Shown in pieces: positions 17,868-27,176 of a stretch of DNA of 64,000 nucleotides; position 1 is the stretch's first letter; each line of letters starts with the position of its first letter. The notes beneath the pieces were generated by a model. That model ran no database searches. It saw only the letters and a program-made list of their open reading frames with translations, and was not told the origin of the DNA. The position numbers were made by a program, and so were the translations under genes. The stretch comes from Dictyoglomus turgidum DSM 6724 (GTDB taxonomy: Bacteria; Dictyoglomota; Dictyoglomia; Dictyoglomales; Dictyoglomaceae), in NCBI RefSeq assembly GCF_000021645.1, contig NC_011661.1, positions 962,723 through 1,026,722 of the forward strand. Reading direction: 5' to 3'.

Positions 17868-18803
17868 TTATATGACTTTAAGGGTTGCTTTTATGAAATT
17901 ATCTATAAGGTCAGGAAATTCTATACCAAAAGCTTTTGCAGCTTCTGGGTATAGGCTTGTTTCTGTCATTCCAGGAATGGTGTTTACTTCTAAGACGTAG
18001 ATATTGTTTGTGTTTTCTTCTACGATCATATCTACTCTTGAGAGGTGTCTACATCCGAGGGCTTGGTGAGCTAATATGCCAAGCCCTTGGGCTTTTTCAT
18101 AGACTTCCTTAGGTAGCCTTGCGGGAATTATATGATCTGAAAGTCCTGGGGTATATTTGGTTTTATAATCGTAAAATCCTGTTTTAGGTATGATCTCTAT
18201 GAGGGGTAAACATATGGGCTTGTTTACATCATAAATTCCTGCAGTAATTTCTATTCCTTTTATGTATTCTTCCACAATAATATTTTCATCGTATTGAAAA
18301 GCAAGTTCTATACCTTTTAATAATTCTTCCTCTTGGTTAACTAATGAAAGACCAATAGTGGATCCCTGGGTTGCAGGTTTTATAATCCACGGTTTTTTAA
18401 GGTAGGATAAGTCTTTTAAAATTTCATTTAAATCTCTTGTTTCAATTTCTTTCTTAGATAGCTCTTTCCATTTAGGAGTTGGGATTTGATGGAAGGTGAA
18501 TATCTTTTTTGCCATCATTTTATCAAGAGCAAGAGCACTTGCAAGGACGCCGGATCCCACGTAAGGAATACCTAAAAGTTCAAGTAATCCTTGAATAGTT
18601 CCATCTTCTCCATATTTACCATGAGCAGATATAATAGCCACATCAATTTTTGATTTTTTAATATTTTCAACCACATTTTCATCGATAGGGATTTCAATAT
18701 AATCATATCCCTTTAACTTTAGGGCATTTATAATATTGCGAGCTGTTTTTAAAGCAATTTCTTTTTCACTTGACTTTACGCCAATAAGAACCCCAACTCT
18801 CAT
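17868..18803 (-). CDS. ddl: D-alanine--D-alanine ligase
   Basis: 311 residues. It makes D-Ala-D-Ala for peptidoglycan precursors. ATP-grasp fold: HGKYGEDGTIQG at 61-72, the K-P-A-T-Q-G-S-T-I-G-L ATP loop near 175, E-E-Y-I-K-G-I-E near 198 and the C-terminal N-T-I-P-G-M-T-E-T-S-L-Y-P. The start at 18803 is preferred because MRVGVLIG matches the usual N-terminus and AAAGGAG lies about 10 nt upstream. The upstream in-frame GTG at 18857 would add a basic, non-conserved leader. It converges on lgt, the two stops lying 5 nt apart with no visible terminator. Confidence 0.93.
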   Translation of the reverse strand: MRVGVLIGVKSSEKEIALKTARNIINALKLKGYDYIEIPIDENVVENIKKSKIDVAIISAHGKYGEDGTIQGLLELLGIPYVGSGVLASALALDKMMAKKIFTFHQIPTPKWKELSKKEIETRDLNEILKDLSYLKKPWIIKPATQGSTIGLSLVNQEEELLKGIELAFQYDENIIVEEYIKGIEITAGIYDVNKPICLPLIEIIPKTGFYDYKTKYTPGLSDHIIPARLPKEVYEKAQGLGILAHQALGCRHLSRVDMIVEENTNNIYVLEVNTIPGMTETSLYPEAAKAFGIEFPDLIDNFIKATLKVI

Positions 18804-18844
18804 ACTGTAAGAGTCTCCTTTCTTTTTCTTTGTTTTATTTAAAG

Positions 18845-18873
18845 ATTTTACACGCAATTTTGGGTTTTATAAA
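18845..18873 (-). promoter_or_regulatory. Possible promoter for ddl
   Basis: On the minus strand TTTATA (18873-18868) and TAAAAT (18850-18845) are 17 nt apart, 40-odd bases from the ddl start. The match is moderate. It overlaps the promoter proposed for the divergent ylmH-like gene. Confidence 0.4.
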
Positions 18874-18889
18874 GAGAATCTTGTATAAT
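18860..18889 (+). promoter_or_regulatory. Promoter for the ylmH-prmA genes
   Basis: A perfect TATAAT at 18884-18889 has a weak -35 box, TTGGGT (18860-18865), 18 nt upstream. The first gene starts at 18913 after AAAGGAGG, giving a leader of about 15-20 nt. Confidence 0.55.
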
Positions 18890-18912
18890 AAAACCAAAAA
18901 AAGGAGGACTCT

Positions 18913-19692
18913 ATGGGACAAAAGATTGATGAACTTTTTTTAGAAATAAAGGATAAAAAGATTAAAGAGAAAGTAAGAGAGTTATATGATGTATTTCAAA
19001 AAGTAGCACAGAAGGGTGGATTATATGTCACTGGGTTTTTAAGTTTGACAGAACAATATTATTTCCAAAGAATAAGTGGTTACTTTACTAATGAATTATA
19101 CACATCTCTTTATGGTGGTGTAGATGGAGCAGAGAGAAAAAGAGGATTTATTTCAGATAAAATAGAACTGATTGAATACATTGATTACAATAAATATTTA
19201 GTAGGTATAAGTATAAATCCTGAAGAAAAGATATCCATCTCCTTTTTAAAAGAGATTTTTGAGAAAAATGTTCTATTGGATAAGGTAGGTGACATATGGT
19301 ATTCTGATGGAATAAAAATGGTTCTGGCAAGCGAGACTTTGTTCGAGGTTCAAAAGATTTTGGGGGAGAATAATATAAATTTTGAATTATTGACCTTAGA
19401 TCAACTAAAAACCTATTCAAAAGCTACTAGAATCATACGCACTACTGAAAGCTCTAAAAGGTTAGACTCTATTGGTGGTGCTGCTCTTGGAATTTCAAGA
19501 AGTAAGATGCAAACTTATATAAAGGCAGGCGTTGTTACGGTAAATGGAAAAAAAGTAGCTGATACTCACTATGAGCTTGAAGAGGGAGATGTGGTAATAG
19601 TCCAAGAACTCGGAAATTTTAAGATAAATAAAATTAATGTAACTCCAAAAGGTAAATTCTATATGGAAATTGAGAGGAGTTTAAGAAGATAA
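18913..19692 (+). CDS. S4-domain RNA-binding protein, YlmH type
   Basis: 259 residues. The N-terminal two thirds match the YlmH fold, including the phrase GGVDGAERKR (about 68-77). The C-terminal part (about 184-240) is an S4 RNA-binding domain with LGISRSKMQTYIKAGVVTVNG. YlmH is usually encoded near cell-division genes (sepF, divIVA). In Bacillus it has been linked to recycling of peptidyl-tRNA from stalled large subunits, like other S4 proteins. Here it is paired instead with prmA, which starts 1 nt after its stop. Confidence 0.85.
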   Translation: MGQKIDELFLEIKDKKIKEKVRELYDVFQKVAQKGGLYVTGFLSLTEQYYFQRISGYFTNELYTSLYGGVDGAERKRGFISDKIELIEYIDYNKYLVGISINPEEKISISFLKEIFEKNVLLDKVGDIWYSDGIKMVLASETLFEVQKILGENNINFELLTLDQLKTYSKATRIIRTTESSKRLDSIGGAALGISRSKMQTYIKAGVVTVNGKKVADTHYELEEGDVVIVQELGNFKINKINVTPKGKFYMEIERSLRR

Positions 19693-19693
19693 A

Positions 19694-20593
19694 GTGGAAT
19701 ACTTTGAGTTGATGTTTAAAACAGCAAAAGAATTAGAAGAGTCTATAGTGGCTATTTTGGAGGATGTAGATTCCATAGGTATAGCTATAGAAGATAACTT
19801 TTTTGATGAATCTATTCTTTGGGATTATATAGATAAAAGTTTTTCAGAGAGAAATTATATTCTTATAAAAGCTTATTTTGATCGGAATGTAGATATAGAT
19901 AGAATAATTGATAAAATAAGAACAAAAATTAAGGAGATATTTGGAGAAGCAAAGGTGGAGATAGAGTATAGGATTATTAGAGAAGAAGACTGGACTAATA
20001 AGTGGAAGAAATATGCAAAGCCAATATATTTAGATAGAATTGTAGTTCTACCCTCTTGGGAGGAAATAGGAAACGTTGAAGATAGAATCCTCATTAGAAT
20101 AGATCCTGGAATGGCTTTTGGAACAGGAAATCATCCCACTACTATTATGTGTATTGAGATGCTTCAAAAATATCTAAAAGAGGGAATGGATGTTTTAGAT
20201 GTAGGAACTGGATCAGGAATTCTCTCTATTGTTGCTAAAAAGCTTGGAGGAGATAAGGTTAAAGGGGTTGATATTGATGAAAAGGCTATAGAGGTTGCAA
20301 AGAAAAATGCAGAAGGGAATCATGTAGAAGTGGAGTTTCAGAAAAATGATCTAATAGATGGAATAAATGAAAAATACGATATAGTTGTAGCAAATTTAAT
20401 TGCCGAGATTATTTTAAAACTAAATGCTAATGTAAAAAGGGTTTTGAAGACAGATGGAATATATATTGTTTCGGGAATTGTACAAGAAAAGTTAGACATG
20501 ATTTTAAACTCTTTAAGAGAAAGTGGTTTTAAATTGTTAGAAGTAAAAGAAAAAGAAGATTGGTACACGGTTGTGGCTCAAAATGAAGATTAG
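19694..20593 (+). CDS. prmA: Ribosomal protein L11 methyltransferase
   Basis: 299 residues from GTG 19694. It is a SAM-dependent class I methyltransferase that trimethylates L11. The N-terminal substrate domain spans about 1-90, the PrmA hallmark GMAFGTGNHPTT is at 139-150, SAM motif I VLDVGTGSGILS at 167-178 and VVANLIAEIIL near 228. The target L11 gene is not in this window. Its last 11 nt overlap the disrupted DUF1284 gene. Confidence 0.93.
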   Translation: MEYFELMFKTAKELEESIVAILEDVDSIGIAIEDNFFDESILWDYIDKSFSERNYILIKAYFDRNVDIDRIIDKIRTKIKEIFGEAKVEIEYRIIREEDWTNKWKKYAKPIYLDRIVVLPSWEEIGNVEDRILIRIDPGMAFGTGNHPTTIMCIEMLQKYLKEGMDVLDVGTGSGILSIVAKKLGGDKVKGVDIDEKAIEVAKKNAEGNHVEVEFQKNDLIDGINEKYDIVVANLIAEIILKLNANVKRVLKTDGIYIVSGIVQEKLDMILNSLRESGFKLLEVKEKEDWYTVVAQNED

Positions 20594-20817
20594 GGGACAT
20601 CATTTACTTTGTCTTTTACATTTTGAAGGAAAGGGATATTCAAGAGATTTTATAGAGAATATGTATAAAATAAAGGAAGCTCTGGAGAAGGGAAAAGTTT
20701 TCTTCGTGCTAAACAGTTGTGATGATATATGTAGGAAATGTCCTTATATGGAAGGTGGTCTTATGTGGCGATTGTTCTTGGTTCTTTATATGTAAAGAGA
20801 AGAACTTGTTCAAGTAG
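20583..20817 (+). pseudogene. DUF1284 gene interrupted by a +1 frameshift and shortened
   Basis: The first part, from ATG 20583, reads KIRGHHLLCLLHFEGKGYS and later DDICRKCP, which match the start and Cys cluster of DUF1284 proteins. The frame then ends early at 20793-20795. In the +1 frame from about 20752 the sequence continues as LCGDCSWFFICKEKNLFK to the TAG at 20815-20817, which resembles the C-terminal C-x-x-C-W-x-x-x-x-C end of the same family. The middle of the domain (roughly 50 residues by comparison with typical members) is missing. A decayed gene is most likely; a sequencing slip or a programmed shift is possible. The family function is unknown, with conserved His/Cys suggesting metal binding. 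Confidence 0.55.
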
Positions 20818-20831
20818 GAGGGCAGGAAATT

Positions 20832-21539
20832 ATGTATAATAAAGAAAATTTTCCTGCCTATTTTTTATGTTTTGATGATACCTATTTTAATCAGAGAAAT
20901 CTTATAAAATTTGGAAAGATCATAGATTTAAGAGCTTTTACTCAAGTAAAGTATCTTTGCTCATATGATAAGTTAGAAGAAATTGGAAAGTTTGTTGGTT
21001 CTGAAAAGGGAATTAAATTTTTAGGAAAAAGCGATTTTCATTATCTTACCTATCTATTTGTGAGGAATATTAAGGTTAAGTTTAACTTTATTGTAATAGA
21101 TCATCATCTAGATTTTAAAAACACTTTTGATGGATATATTAGCTGTGGCTCCTGGTTAAGAGATGTTCTAAAACTTCCTTTAGTTGAAAAAATTTTTTTA
21201 ATTACTTCCGATAATAATACCATGAAGGTACCTAATAAACTAATAATAGTGAATAAGTTTAGCATTTTGGAAGACGTATTAAGAAGGTTGCCTATTTATA
21301 TAAGTATAGATAAAGATATTTTGGACAAGAAATATTTAAGTACTAACTGGGAGCAAGGCAACATGAATCTTGATGAGTTTTTGAATTTATTAAATTTTCT
21401 TTCTCATTTTAATGTTATTGGTGTGGATGTTTGCGGAGAACCTGATTTTAATTTAGCTGAGTATAAAAAGAGTGAACAATTAAACTTGATGATTTATAGT
21501 ATTTTTGCTAAAAATATCTCTCTTAAAATTTCTGCTTAA
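20832..21539 (+). CDS. Arginase/agmatinase-fold protein of unknown substrate
   Basis: 235 residues, shorter than usual ureohydrolases (about 300). All six manganese ligands of the arginase family can be matched: H70 in KSDFHYLT, D90-H92-D94 in DHHLD, and D160 and D162 in SIDKD. GVDVCGEPD near 197-205 matches a conserved late strand. The motif around the first ligand lacks the canonical GGDHS. An ISCGSW segment (103-108) marks a distinct subfamily seen in anaerobes. Catalysis on arginine, agmatine or another guanidino or amide compound is inference. AGGAGG at 20816-20821 precedes ATG 20832. It directly follows the broken DUF1284 gene. Confidence 0.7.
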   Translation: MYNKENFPAYFLCFDDTYFNQRNLIKFGKIIDLRAFTQVKYLCSYDKLEEIGKFVGSEKGIKFLGKSDFHYLTYLFVRNIKVKFNFIVIDHHLDFKNTFDGYISCGSWLRDVLKLPLVEKIFLITSDNNTMKVPNKLIIVNKFSILEDVLRRLPIYISIDKDILDKKYLSTNWEQGNMNLDEFLNLLNFLSHFNVIGVDVCGEPDFNLAEYKKSEQLNLMIYSIFAKNISLKISA

Positions 21540-21564
21540 GGTTTTTTTACAGCTTCTCTTAACC

Positions 21565-21593
21565 TTGACAAATACAATTTTATCTAATAATAT
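21565..21593 (+). promoter_or_regulatory. Promoter for the tRNA-Gln/tRNA-Glu pair
   Basis: A consensus TTGACA at 21565-21570 is 17 nt from TAATAT at 21588-21593. Transcription would begin about 20 nt before the tRNA-Gln gene. Confidence 0.7.
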
Positions 21594-21619
21594 AAACTTA
21601 GCTAATTTGATTAAAAGGT

Positions 21620-21694
21620 TGGGGAGTCGTCTAGCTGGTAGGACGCCTGACTCTGGATCAGGTAGGGATGGTTCGAATCCATCCTCCCCAGCCA
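21620..21694 (+). tRNA. tRNA-Gln (anticodon CTG)
   Basis: A complete cloverleaf of 75 nt. Acceptor TGGGGAG pairs with CTCCCCA, including the U1-A72 pair typical of tRNA-Gln. Anticodon stem CCTGA/TCAGG holds loop CTCTGGA, so the anticodon is CTG. T arm is GATGG-TTCGAAT-CCATC, the discriminator is G, and CCA is encoded at 21692-21694. It reads CAG only; a UUG isoacceptor must exist elsewhere for CAA. Confidence 0.96.
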
Positions 21695-21703
21695 AAAATA
21701 AGT

Positions 21704-21779
21704 GGCCCTATCGTCTAGTGGACTAGGACGTTGGGTTCTCAACCCAAAAACCGGGGTTCGAATCCCCGTAGGGCCACCA
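21704..21779 (+). tRNA. tRNA-Glu (anticodon CTC)
   Basis: 76 nt. Acceptor GGCCCTA pairs with TAGGGCC, anticodon stem TTGGG/CCCAA holds loop TTCTCAA with anticodon CTC, and T arm is CGGGG-TTCGAAT-CCCCG. The discriminator is A and CCA is encoded at 21777-21779. It lies 9 nt after tRNA-Gln on the same likely transcript. It reads GAG; a UUC isoacceptor is expected elsewhere. Confidence 0.96.
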
Positions 21780-21787
21780 AATAAAAA

Positions 21788-21823
21788 ATAAAAGCCCCAA
21801 GGTTTTTACCTTGGGGCTTTTTG
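21788..21823. terminator. Bidirectional intrinsic terminator between the tRNAs and groL
   Basis: AAAGCCCCAAGG (21791-21802) pairs perfectly with CCTTGGGGCTTT (21809-21820) around a 6-nt loop, with T runs on the right and A runs on the left. It can therefore end the tRNA transcript on the plus strand and the groS-groL transcript on the minus strand. Confidence 0.92.
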
Positions 21824-21844
21824 TTTTCTAGTTCTTTAGATATT

Positions 21845-23461
<1,617 letters not shown>

Positions 23462-23489
23462 ACTTTATCCCTCCTTTTCCTAAGATTTT

Positions 23490-23780
23490 TTATTCTTCAA
23501 TAACAGCTAAGATATCTCTTTCACTGAGGATAAGATATTCTTCACCTTCAATCTTTACTTCTGTACCTGCATACTTAGCAAATATTACTCTGTCTCCCTC
23601 TTTGATCTCCAATGGTACTTTTTGTCCGTTATCGAGGATTCTACCAGTCCCTACGGCAATTACTCTTCCTTGTTGGGGTTTTTCTTTTGCAGTGTCGGGT
23701 AATACAATACCTCCCTTTGTTTTTTCCTCTTGCTCAATCACTTTAACCACCACACGATCACCAATAGGACGCAATTTCAC
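23490..23780 (-). CDS. groS: Co-chaperonin GroES (10 kDa)
   Basis: 96 residues from GTG 23780, giving the standard N-terminus [13 protein letters not shown]. The mobile loop is [10 protein letters not shown]. The GTG is chosen because AAAGGAGGT lies 8 nt upstream. A longer in-frame reading to 23819 would start inside the CIRCE element and has no family support. Heptameric lid of GroEL. Confidence 0.96.
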   Translation of the reverse strand: MKLRPIGDRVVVKVIEQEEKTKGGIVLPDTAKEKPQQGRVIAVGTGRILDNGQKVPLEIKEGDRVIFAKYAGTEVKIEGEEYLILSERDILAVIEE

Positions 23781-23812
23781 TTTTCCCAACCTCCTTTCGC
23801 AAATTTTTTTTG

Positions 23813-23839
23813 TTAGCAATCTAACCAGGTGAGTGCTAA
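23813..23839 (-). promoter_or_regulatory. CIRCE element (HrcA operator)
   Basis: Inverted repeat TTAGCAATC (23813-23821), 9-nt spacer, GAGTGCTAA (23831-23839). This matches the consensus TTAGCACTC-N9-GAGTGCTAA with one mismatch in the groS-proximal arm. It lies just downstream of the predicted groS transcription start and about 30 nt before the GTG, the usual place for HrcA repression of groESL. An hrcA gene is not in this window. Confidence 0.9.
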
Positions 23840-23850
23840 AACCAAAAAAT

Positions 23851-23880
23851 AATATATATTAATTTTTAATTTGGGTTCAA
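23851..23880 (-). promoter_or_regulatory. Promoter for groS-groL
   Basis: On the minus strand TTGAAC (23880-23875) and TATATT (23856-23851) are 18 nt apart. The start would fall near 23844, so a repressor bound at the CIRCE would block early transcription. Confidence 0.6.
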
Positions 23881-23903
23881 TGAATGAAAATAAGCAAAAA
23901 ATG

Positions 23904-23933
23904 GAGAATATCCAAAAAAAATTGACAATATCC
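23904..23933. repeat. Short direct repeat upstream of the groS promoter
   Basis: GAGAATATCC (23904-23913) and GACAATATCC (23924-23933) are imperfect copies 20 bp apart, about two helical turns, lying 25-55 bp upstream of the groS -35 box. They could be a binding site, but in AT-rich DNA such repeats arise by chance. No terminator for the glycosyltransferase operon is seen in this gap. Confidence 0.3.
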
Positions 23934-23940
23934 TAAAATA

Positions 23941-25107
23941 TCATTGTTTTTCTTTAATTTTTGCCAATTCTTTGTAAAATTCTACTAATTTCATAGCACT
24001 TTTATCTATGGAGAATTCTCTTGCTTTGATTTTTGCATTGTTTTGCATTGTAGCTAAAAGATTTCGATTATTTAATAAGAGTTCTACTTTATTTGCAAAC
24101 TCTTCTGGATCCTCTTTTACAAGAAATCCCTCCTTTCCATCTTCTATTAGACTCATAGAACCTGGGGCTTTTATTGCTACTATTGCACAACCTCCAGCCA
24201 TAGCTTCTAATGTAACAAGTCCCTGGGTCTCTGTGGTGGATGCAAAGACAAAAATTTCAGCTATTTTATAGAAGTTTACTAATTCTTCTCTGGGATGCCA
24301 TCCCATAAATACTATTTTATCTTCTAAATTCAGCCTCTTGACTAAATTTTCTAAGTTTTTTCTTTCATCACCATCTCCTACTACAAGAAGAATTATGTCC
24401 TCTCTTTTCTTAAGTAGCTTTTCTAAGGAAGTAAATATAAATTCTATGTTTTTTTCCTTTGCAAGTCTTCCTGCATAGAGTAGAATTCTTTTTTCCTTCC
24501 ATGGAAAATTTCTAAGAAACTCTTCTTGAATAGGTTCCTCCCACATGGAAAGATCAATTCCTGTAGGCAATATTTCAATTCTTGTCTTTACTCCAAAATT
24601 TATTATCATGTCTTTTATTTCCTTTGTGGGAGCTATGACTAAATCTACTTGATTTGCATATTTGACACTTTCTTTAATGGCAATTTTTGCTGAGATTTTT
24701 TCTGGAACTAATGGTATATAGTGGACATATTTGTGATATTGAGTATGATGGGTAAAAACTATAGGTATATGATATTTCTTTGCAAGTTTGAGGGCTGTTT
24801 TTCCTATTACAAAGGGATGGTGAGAATGTACAATATCAAATTTTTGTTTCTTAAAAAAATCTTCCACTAAAAAAGCAAAATATATAGGAATAGGTTGAGG
24901 GGTAATAAACTTTATGGCAAAAGATGGAAATCTCCAAATTCTTTCGCTGACATTGTCTTTATATTTAGGGAACCAAGGAGGATACTTAGGAGCGAAAATG
25001 TATACTTCATGGCCCAGTTTTTCGAGAGCATCTCTATAACTTTCTACTGCTATTGCCGCTCCTCCTGTGTTGGGAAGATAATTATTAGTAAAAAAGGCTA
25101 TTTTCAT
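23941..25107 (-). CDS. Glycosyltransferase family 4 (GT-B fold)
   Basis: 388 residues. The N-terminal lobe begins MKIAFFTNNYLPNTGGAA, with the glycine-rich acceptor loop of GT4 enzymes. The C-terminal lobe has YAGRLAKEKNIE (nucleotide-sugar phosphate binding) and the E-x7-E element in TETQGLVTLEAMAGG. It resembles diacylglycerol glucosyltransferases and mannosyltransferases of the PimA/DgdD-like group, so a glycolipid product is plausible but unproved. It overlaps the preceding glycosyltransferase gene by 4 nt and ends the long minus-strand operon. Confidence 0.85.
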   Translation of the reverse strand: MKIAFFTNNYLPNTGGAAIAVESYRDALEKLGHEVYIFAPKYPPWFPKYKDNVSERIWRFPSFAIKFITPQPIPIYFAFLVEDFFKKQKFDIVHSHHPFVIGKTALKLAKKYHIPIVFTHHTQYHKYVHYIPLVPEKISAKIAIKESVKYANQVDLVIAPTKEIKDMIINFGVKTRIEILPTGIDLSMWEEPIQEEFLRNFPWKEKRILLYAGRLAKEKNIEFIFTSLEKLLKKREDIILLVVGDGDERKNLENLVKRLNLEDKIVFMGWHPREELVNFYKIAEIFVFASTTETQGLVTLEAMAGGCAIVAIKAPGSMSLIEDGKEGFLVKEDPEEFANKVELLLNNRNLLATMQNNAKIKAREFSIDKSAMKLVEFYKELAKIKEKQ

Positions 25108-26141
25108 GACACCCCTAAAAGTTTTTTATACAAATTTACTGTAGCTTCTGTAGTTTTTTCTATATTATAGGTTTCTGCTATAACCACTGCTCTTTTTGAA
25201 TATTCTTCTCTTAAATCTTTATTTTCTGCAAGCTGAACTATTTTTTTGATCACATCATTTTCGTTCCAAGGGATATAATTCGGAGCTAAAGGTGCTTTGT
25301 ATTCCTCAAGGTCTCTTAGAAGTAAAGGAAGACCAACCGCAGAAGCCTCTAAGACAGCTATACTGAAGTTTTCTTGTCTCGAGGGAAAGAAAAAGATATC
25401 CGCCATGTTATAAAATTTGTTTAGTTCTTCGTGGGGGGATGGACCAGGGAGGATTAAATTTGATGGAGGATTTTTTAAAATCTTTTTTATCTCTGCGTAT
25501 CCACCACTAAGGAAAGAAAATGGAACACCTCCAACCCATAGGAATTTATATTGGGGAAGAGACTCCGCTGCTTTAACAAAGGTATCAAAACCCTTCCTCT
25601 TTATAATGTGTCCTACACTTAACAAAACTATATCCTCGTCAGATAAATTAAATTTTTTCCTCATTTCTCTTCTTAGATCTTCATCTTTTTTAAACATGCT
25701 TAAGTCTATGCCATTAGGGATAAATACGATTTCGGTTTTAACTCCCATCTCTTTTAGTTTTTCTACCTCCAAAGGGGAAACAGCGATAACAACGTCTGCT
25801 TGATTGTAAAATAGAAGAAGATATTGAGCAAAGATAGATTTCCATTTTTCAGCAAGGATGGCACTACCAAGCATCGTATCAGCTATTACATGGGCTGTAA
25901 AAACAATTTTACTCTTGTTACTTTGCTTTACATATCTGAAAAAAATATCTCCTAAGGAGTGAAAATGAAGTATATCATATGGTCCTTCTTTTAACGTTCC
26001 ATTATAATAAACTTCTATGTCATTTCTCCTTTTAAGGGCTTCATATAGCATTTTACAGGCTGTTTGATCTCCACCGCCCTTTTCTCTTGATGAGGGAATT
26101 CCCGGCTTGAAGATTAAATTAACTTTTATTTTCTTTTCCAT
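25104..26141 (-). CDS. Glycosyltransferase family 4 (second enzyme)
   Basis: 345 residues, GT-B fold. KGGGDQTA near residue 21-28 replaces the usual GG loop. DILHFHS appears near 56, VGHIIKRKGFD near 188, and the E-x7-E element in RQENFSIAVLEAS near 275. Its substrate is unknown. Tight coupling to the first glycosyltransferase and the flippase-like gene suggests the three act on one envelope glycoconjugate. Confidence 0.83.
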   Translation of the reverse strand: MEKKIKVNLIFKPGIPSSREKGGGDQTACKMLYEALKRRNDIEVYYNGTLKEGPYDILHFHSLGDIFFRYVKQSNKSKIVFTAHVIADTMLGSAILAEKWKSIFAQYLLLFYNQADVVIAVSPLEVEKLKEMGVKTEIVFIPNGIDLSMFKKDEDLRREMRKKFNLSDEDIVLLSVGHIIKRKGFDTFVKAAESLPQYKFLWVGGVPFSFLSGGYAEIKKILKNPPSNLILPGPSPHEELNKFYNMADIFFFPSRQENFSIAVLEASAVGLPLLLRDLEEYKAPLAPNYIPWNENDVIKKIVQLAENKDLREEYSKRAVVIAETYNIEKTTEATVNLYKKLLGVS

Positions 26142-26153
26142 AATTCACCCCAA

Positions 26154-27176
26154 TTACCAATTTTTGACACCTAAAATATATACTAAAACAATTGCTCCTG
26201 CAAGGAGGGTTAAATAGTGGGTAAGAGTTCTCCAAAGAATTATAAATATACCTAAGATATATTTGGGTACAAACGGAGCAAAGCCAAGAGATATCAAAAT
26301 TTCTATAGCCCCACTTCCCCCAGGAGATGGTACGTAGAACATCATGAAAAAGATTGGAATTTGTACTAAGACTACAGAAAGATAATTAACTTTAAGGTTA
26401 AATGCAGACATAAGTACAGGGGCAATAAGAAAATAGGTAATCCAAGAGAGGAGATTAAAAAAGAAAAATCCTAAGATTGTGAGCTTTTTCTCTTTTAAGA
26501 AGAACCATAAGGTATTATGAAAATCTCTCACAGTCTTGTTTACAACCCTTAATATCTTAAAGGGATGGATTCTTTTTAGGAACGGTATTCTTCTTAGTTT
26601 TATTAATATATAAGAGACCAACCTAATTATGGGTCTTGGTTTGAAAAGTGCAAAAAGAAAACCCCCAACCACTAGTAAGAAAAGGATAGCACTGTACTGG
26701 ACTAATTTTCGAACTATGTTTTGGGGGAAGAGATATGAGTAGAAATAAATTATTAAAGGGGAAGCAATAGCAAAAGTAAGGGTGTTTATTACATATCTGA
26801 ACAAGCTTAGAGCAGTAGCCTGGCCAATTTTTATATTTTTCTTGGAGAGGAGATAAATCTCTAAAGGCTCTCCACCTGCAGAGGTTGGAGTAATACTTGA
26901 TGCAAAATAATAAGACAAATGAATTTGTAAAGCTTCTATGAGATTTAAATTAACCCCTTCTATACCTCTAATTAAGATGCTATATCTAATTCCAGACAAT
27001 ATCCAGCTTAGTGTGTTAAGCAAAATAACATATATTAAGTATTTTCCATTTATAGACTTAAGGGCTTCCCAAGTTCTTGAGTCTGTGGTTATAAAAAGGA
27101 TTACAACAAACACAATAGTAGTTATGATTAGTGATATTTTTAAACCTGATTTTATGGTACTGCTTAAGTCTTTCAT
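26154..27176 (-). CDS. Flippase-like membrane protein (UPF0104 / MprF-type transmembrane domain)
   Basis: 340 residues, about eight transmembrane segments, no soluble catalytic domain. [14 protein letters not shown] near 94-107 and [10 protein letters not shown] near 286-295 are the family signatures. The domain is the lipid-flipping part of MprF (lysyl-phosphatidylglycerol synthase) and also occurs alone beside glycosyltransferases. It overlaps tsaD by 4 nt and is followed by two GT4 genes, which suggests translocation or supply of a lipid-linked sugar. Confidence 0.8.
   Translation of the reverse strand: MKDLSSTIKSGLKISLIITTIVFVVILFITTDSRTWEALKSINGKYLIYVILLNTLSWILSGIRYSILIRGIEGVNLNLIEALQIHLSYYFASSITPTSAGGEPLEIYLLSKKNIKIGQATALSLFRYVINTLTFAIASPLIIYFYSYLFPQNIVRKLVQYSAILFLLVVGGFLFALFKPRPIIRLVSYILIKLRRIPFLKRIHPFKILRVVNKTVRDFHNTLWFFLKEKKLTILGFFFFNLLSWITYFLIAPVLMSAFNLKVNYLSVVLVQIPIFFMMFYVPSPGGSGAIEILISLGFAPFVPKYILGIFIILWRTLTHYLTLLAGAIVLVYILGVKNW

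Noticed and set aside
18804-18857. N-terminal extension of Ddl starting with MRVKSLNKTKKKK
   Set aside because: It runs back into the promoter region, is not conserved and has no ribosome site. MRVGVLIG is the family start.
21480-21695. Open frame on the minus strand reading GEDGFEPSLPDPESG across the tRNA-Gln gene
   Set aside because: This is a translated antisense tRNA sequence, a well-known false protein. The tRNA cloverleaf explains the bases.
21505-21726. Plus-strand frame running through both tRNA genes
   Set aside because: It overlaps the end of the arginase-fold gene, the tRNA promoter and tRNA-Gln, and has no ribosome site or family match.
23781-23819. Longer GroES with an extra 13 residues
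   Set aside because: The added part starts inside the CIRCE element and is not conserved; GTG 23780 gives the standard length and has an ideal ribosome site.
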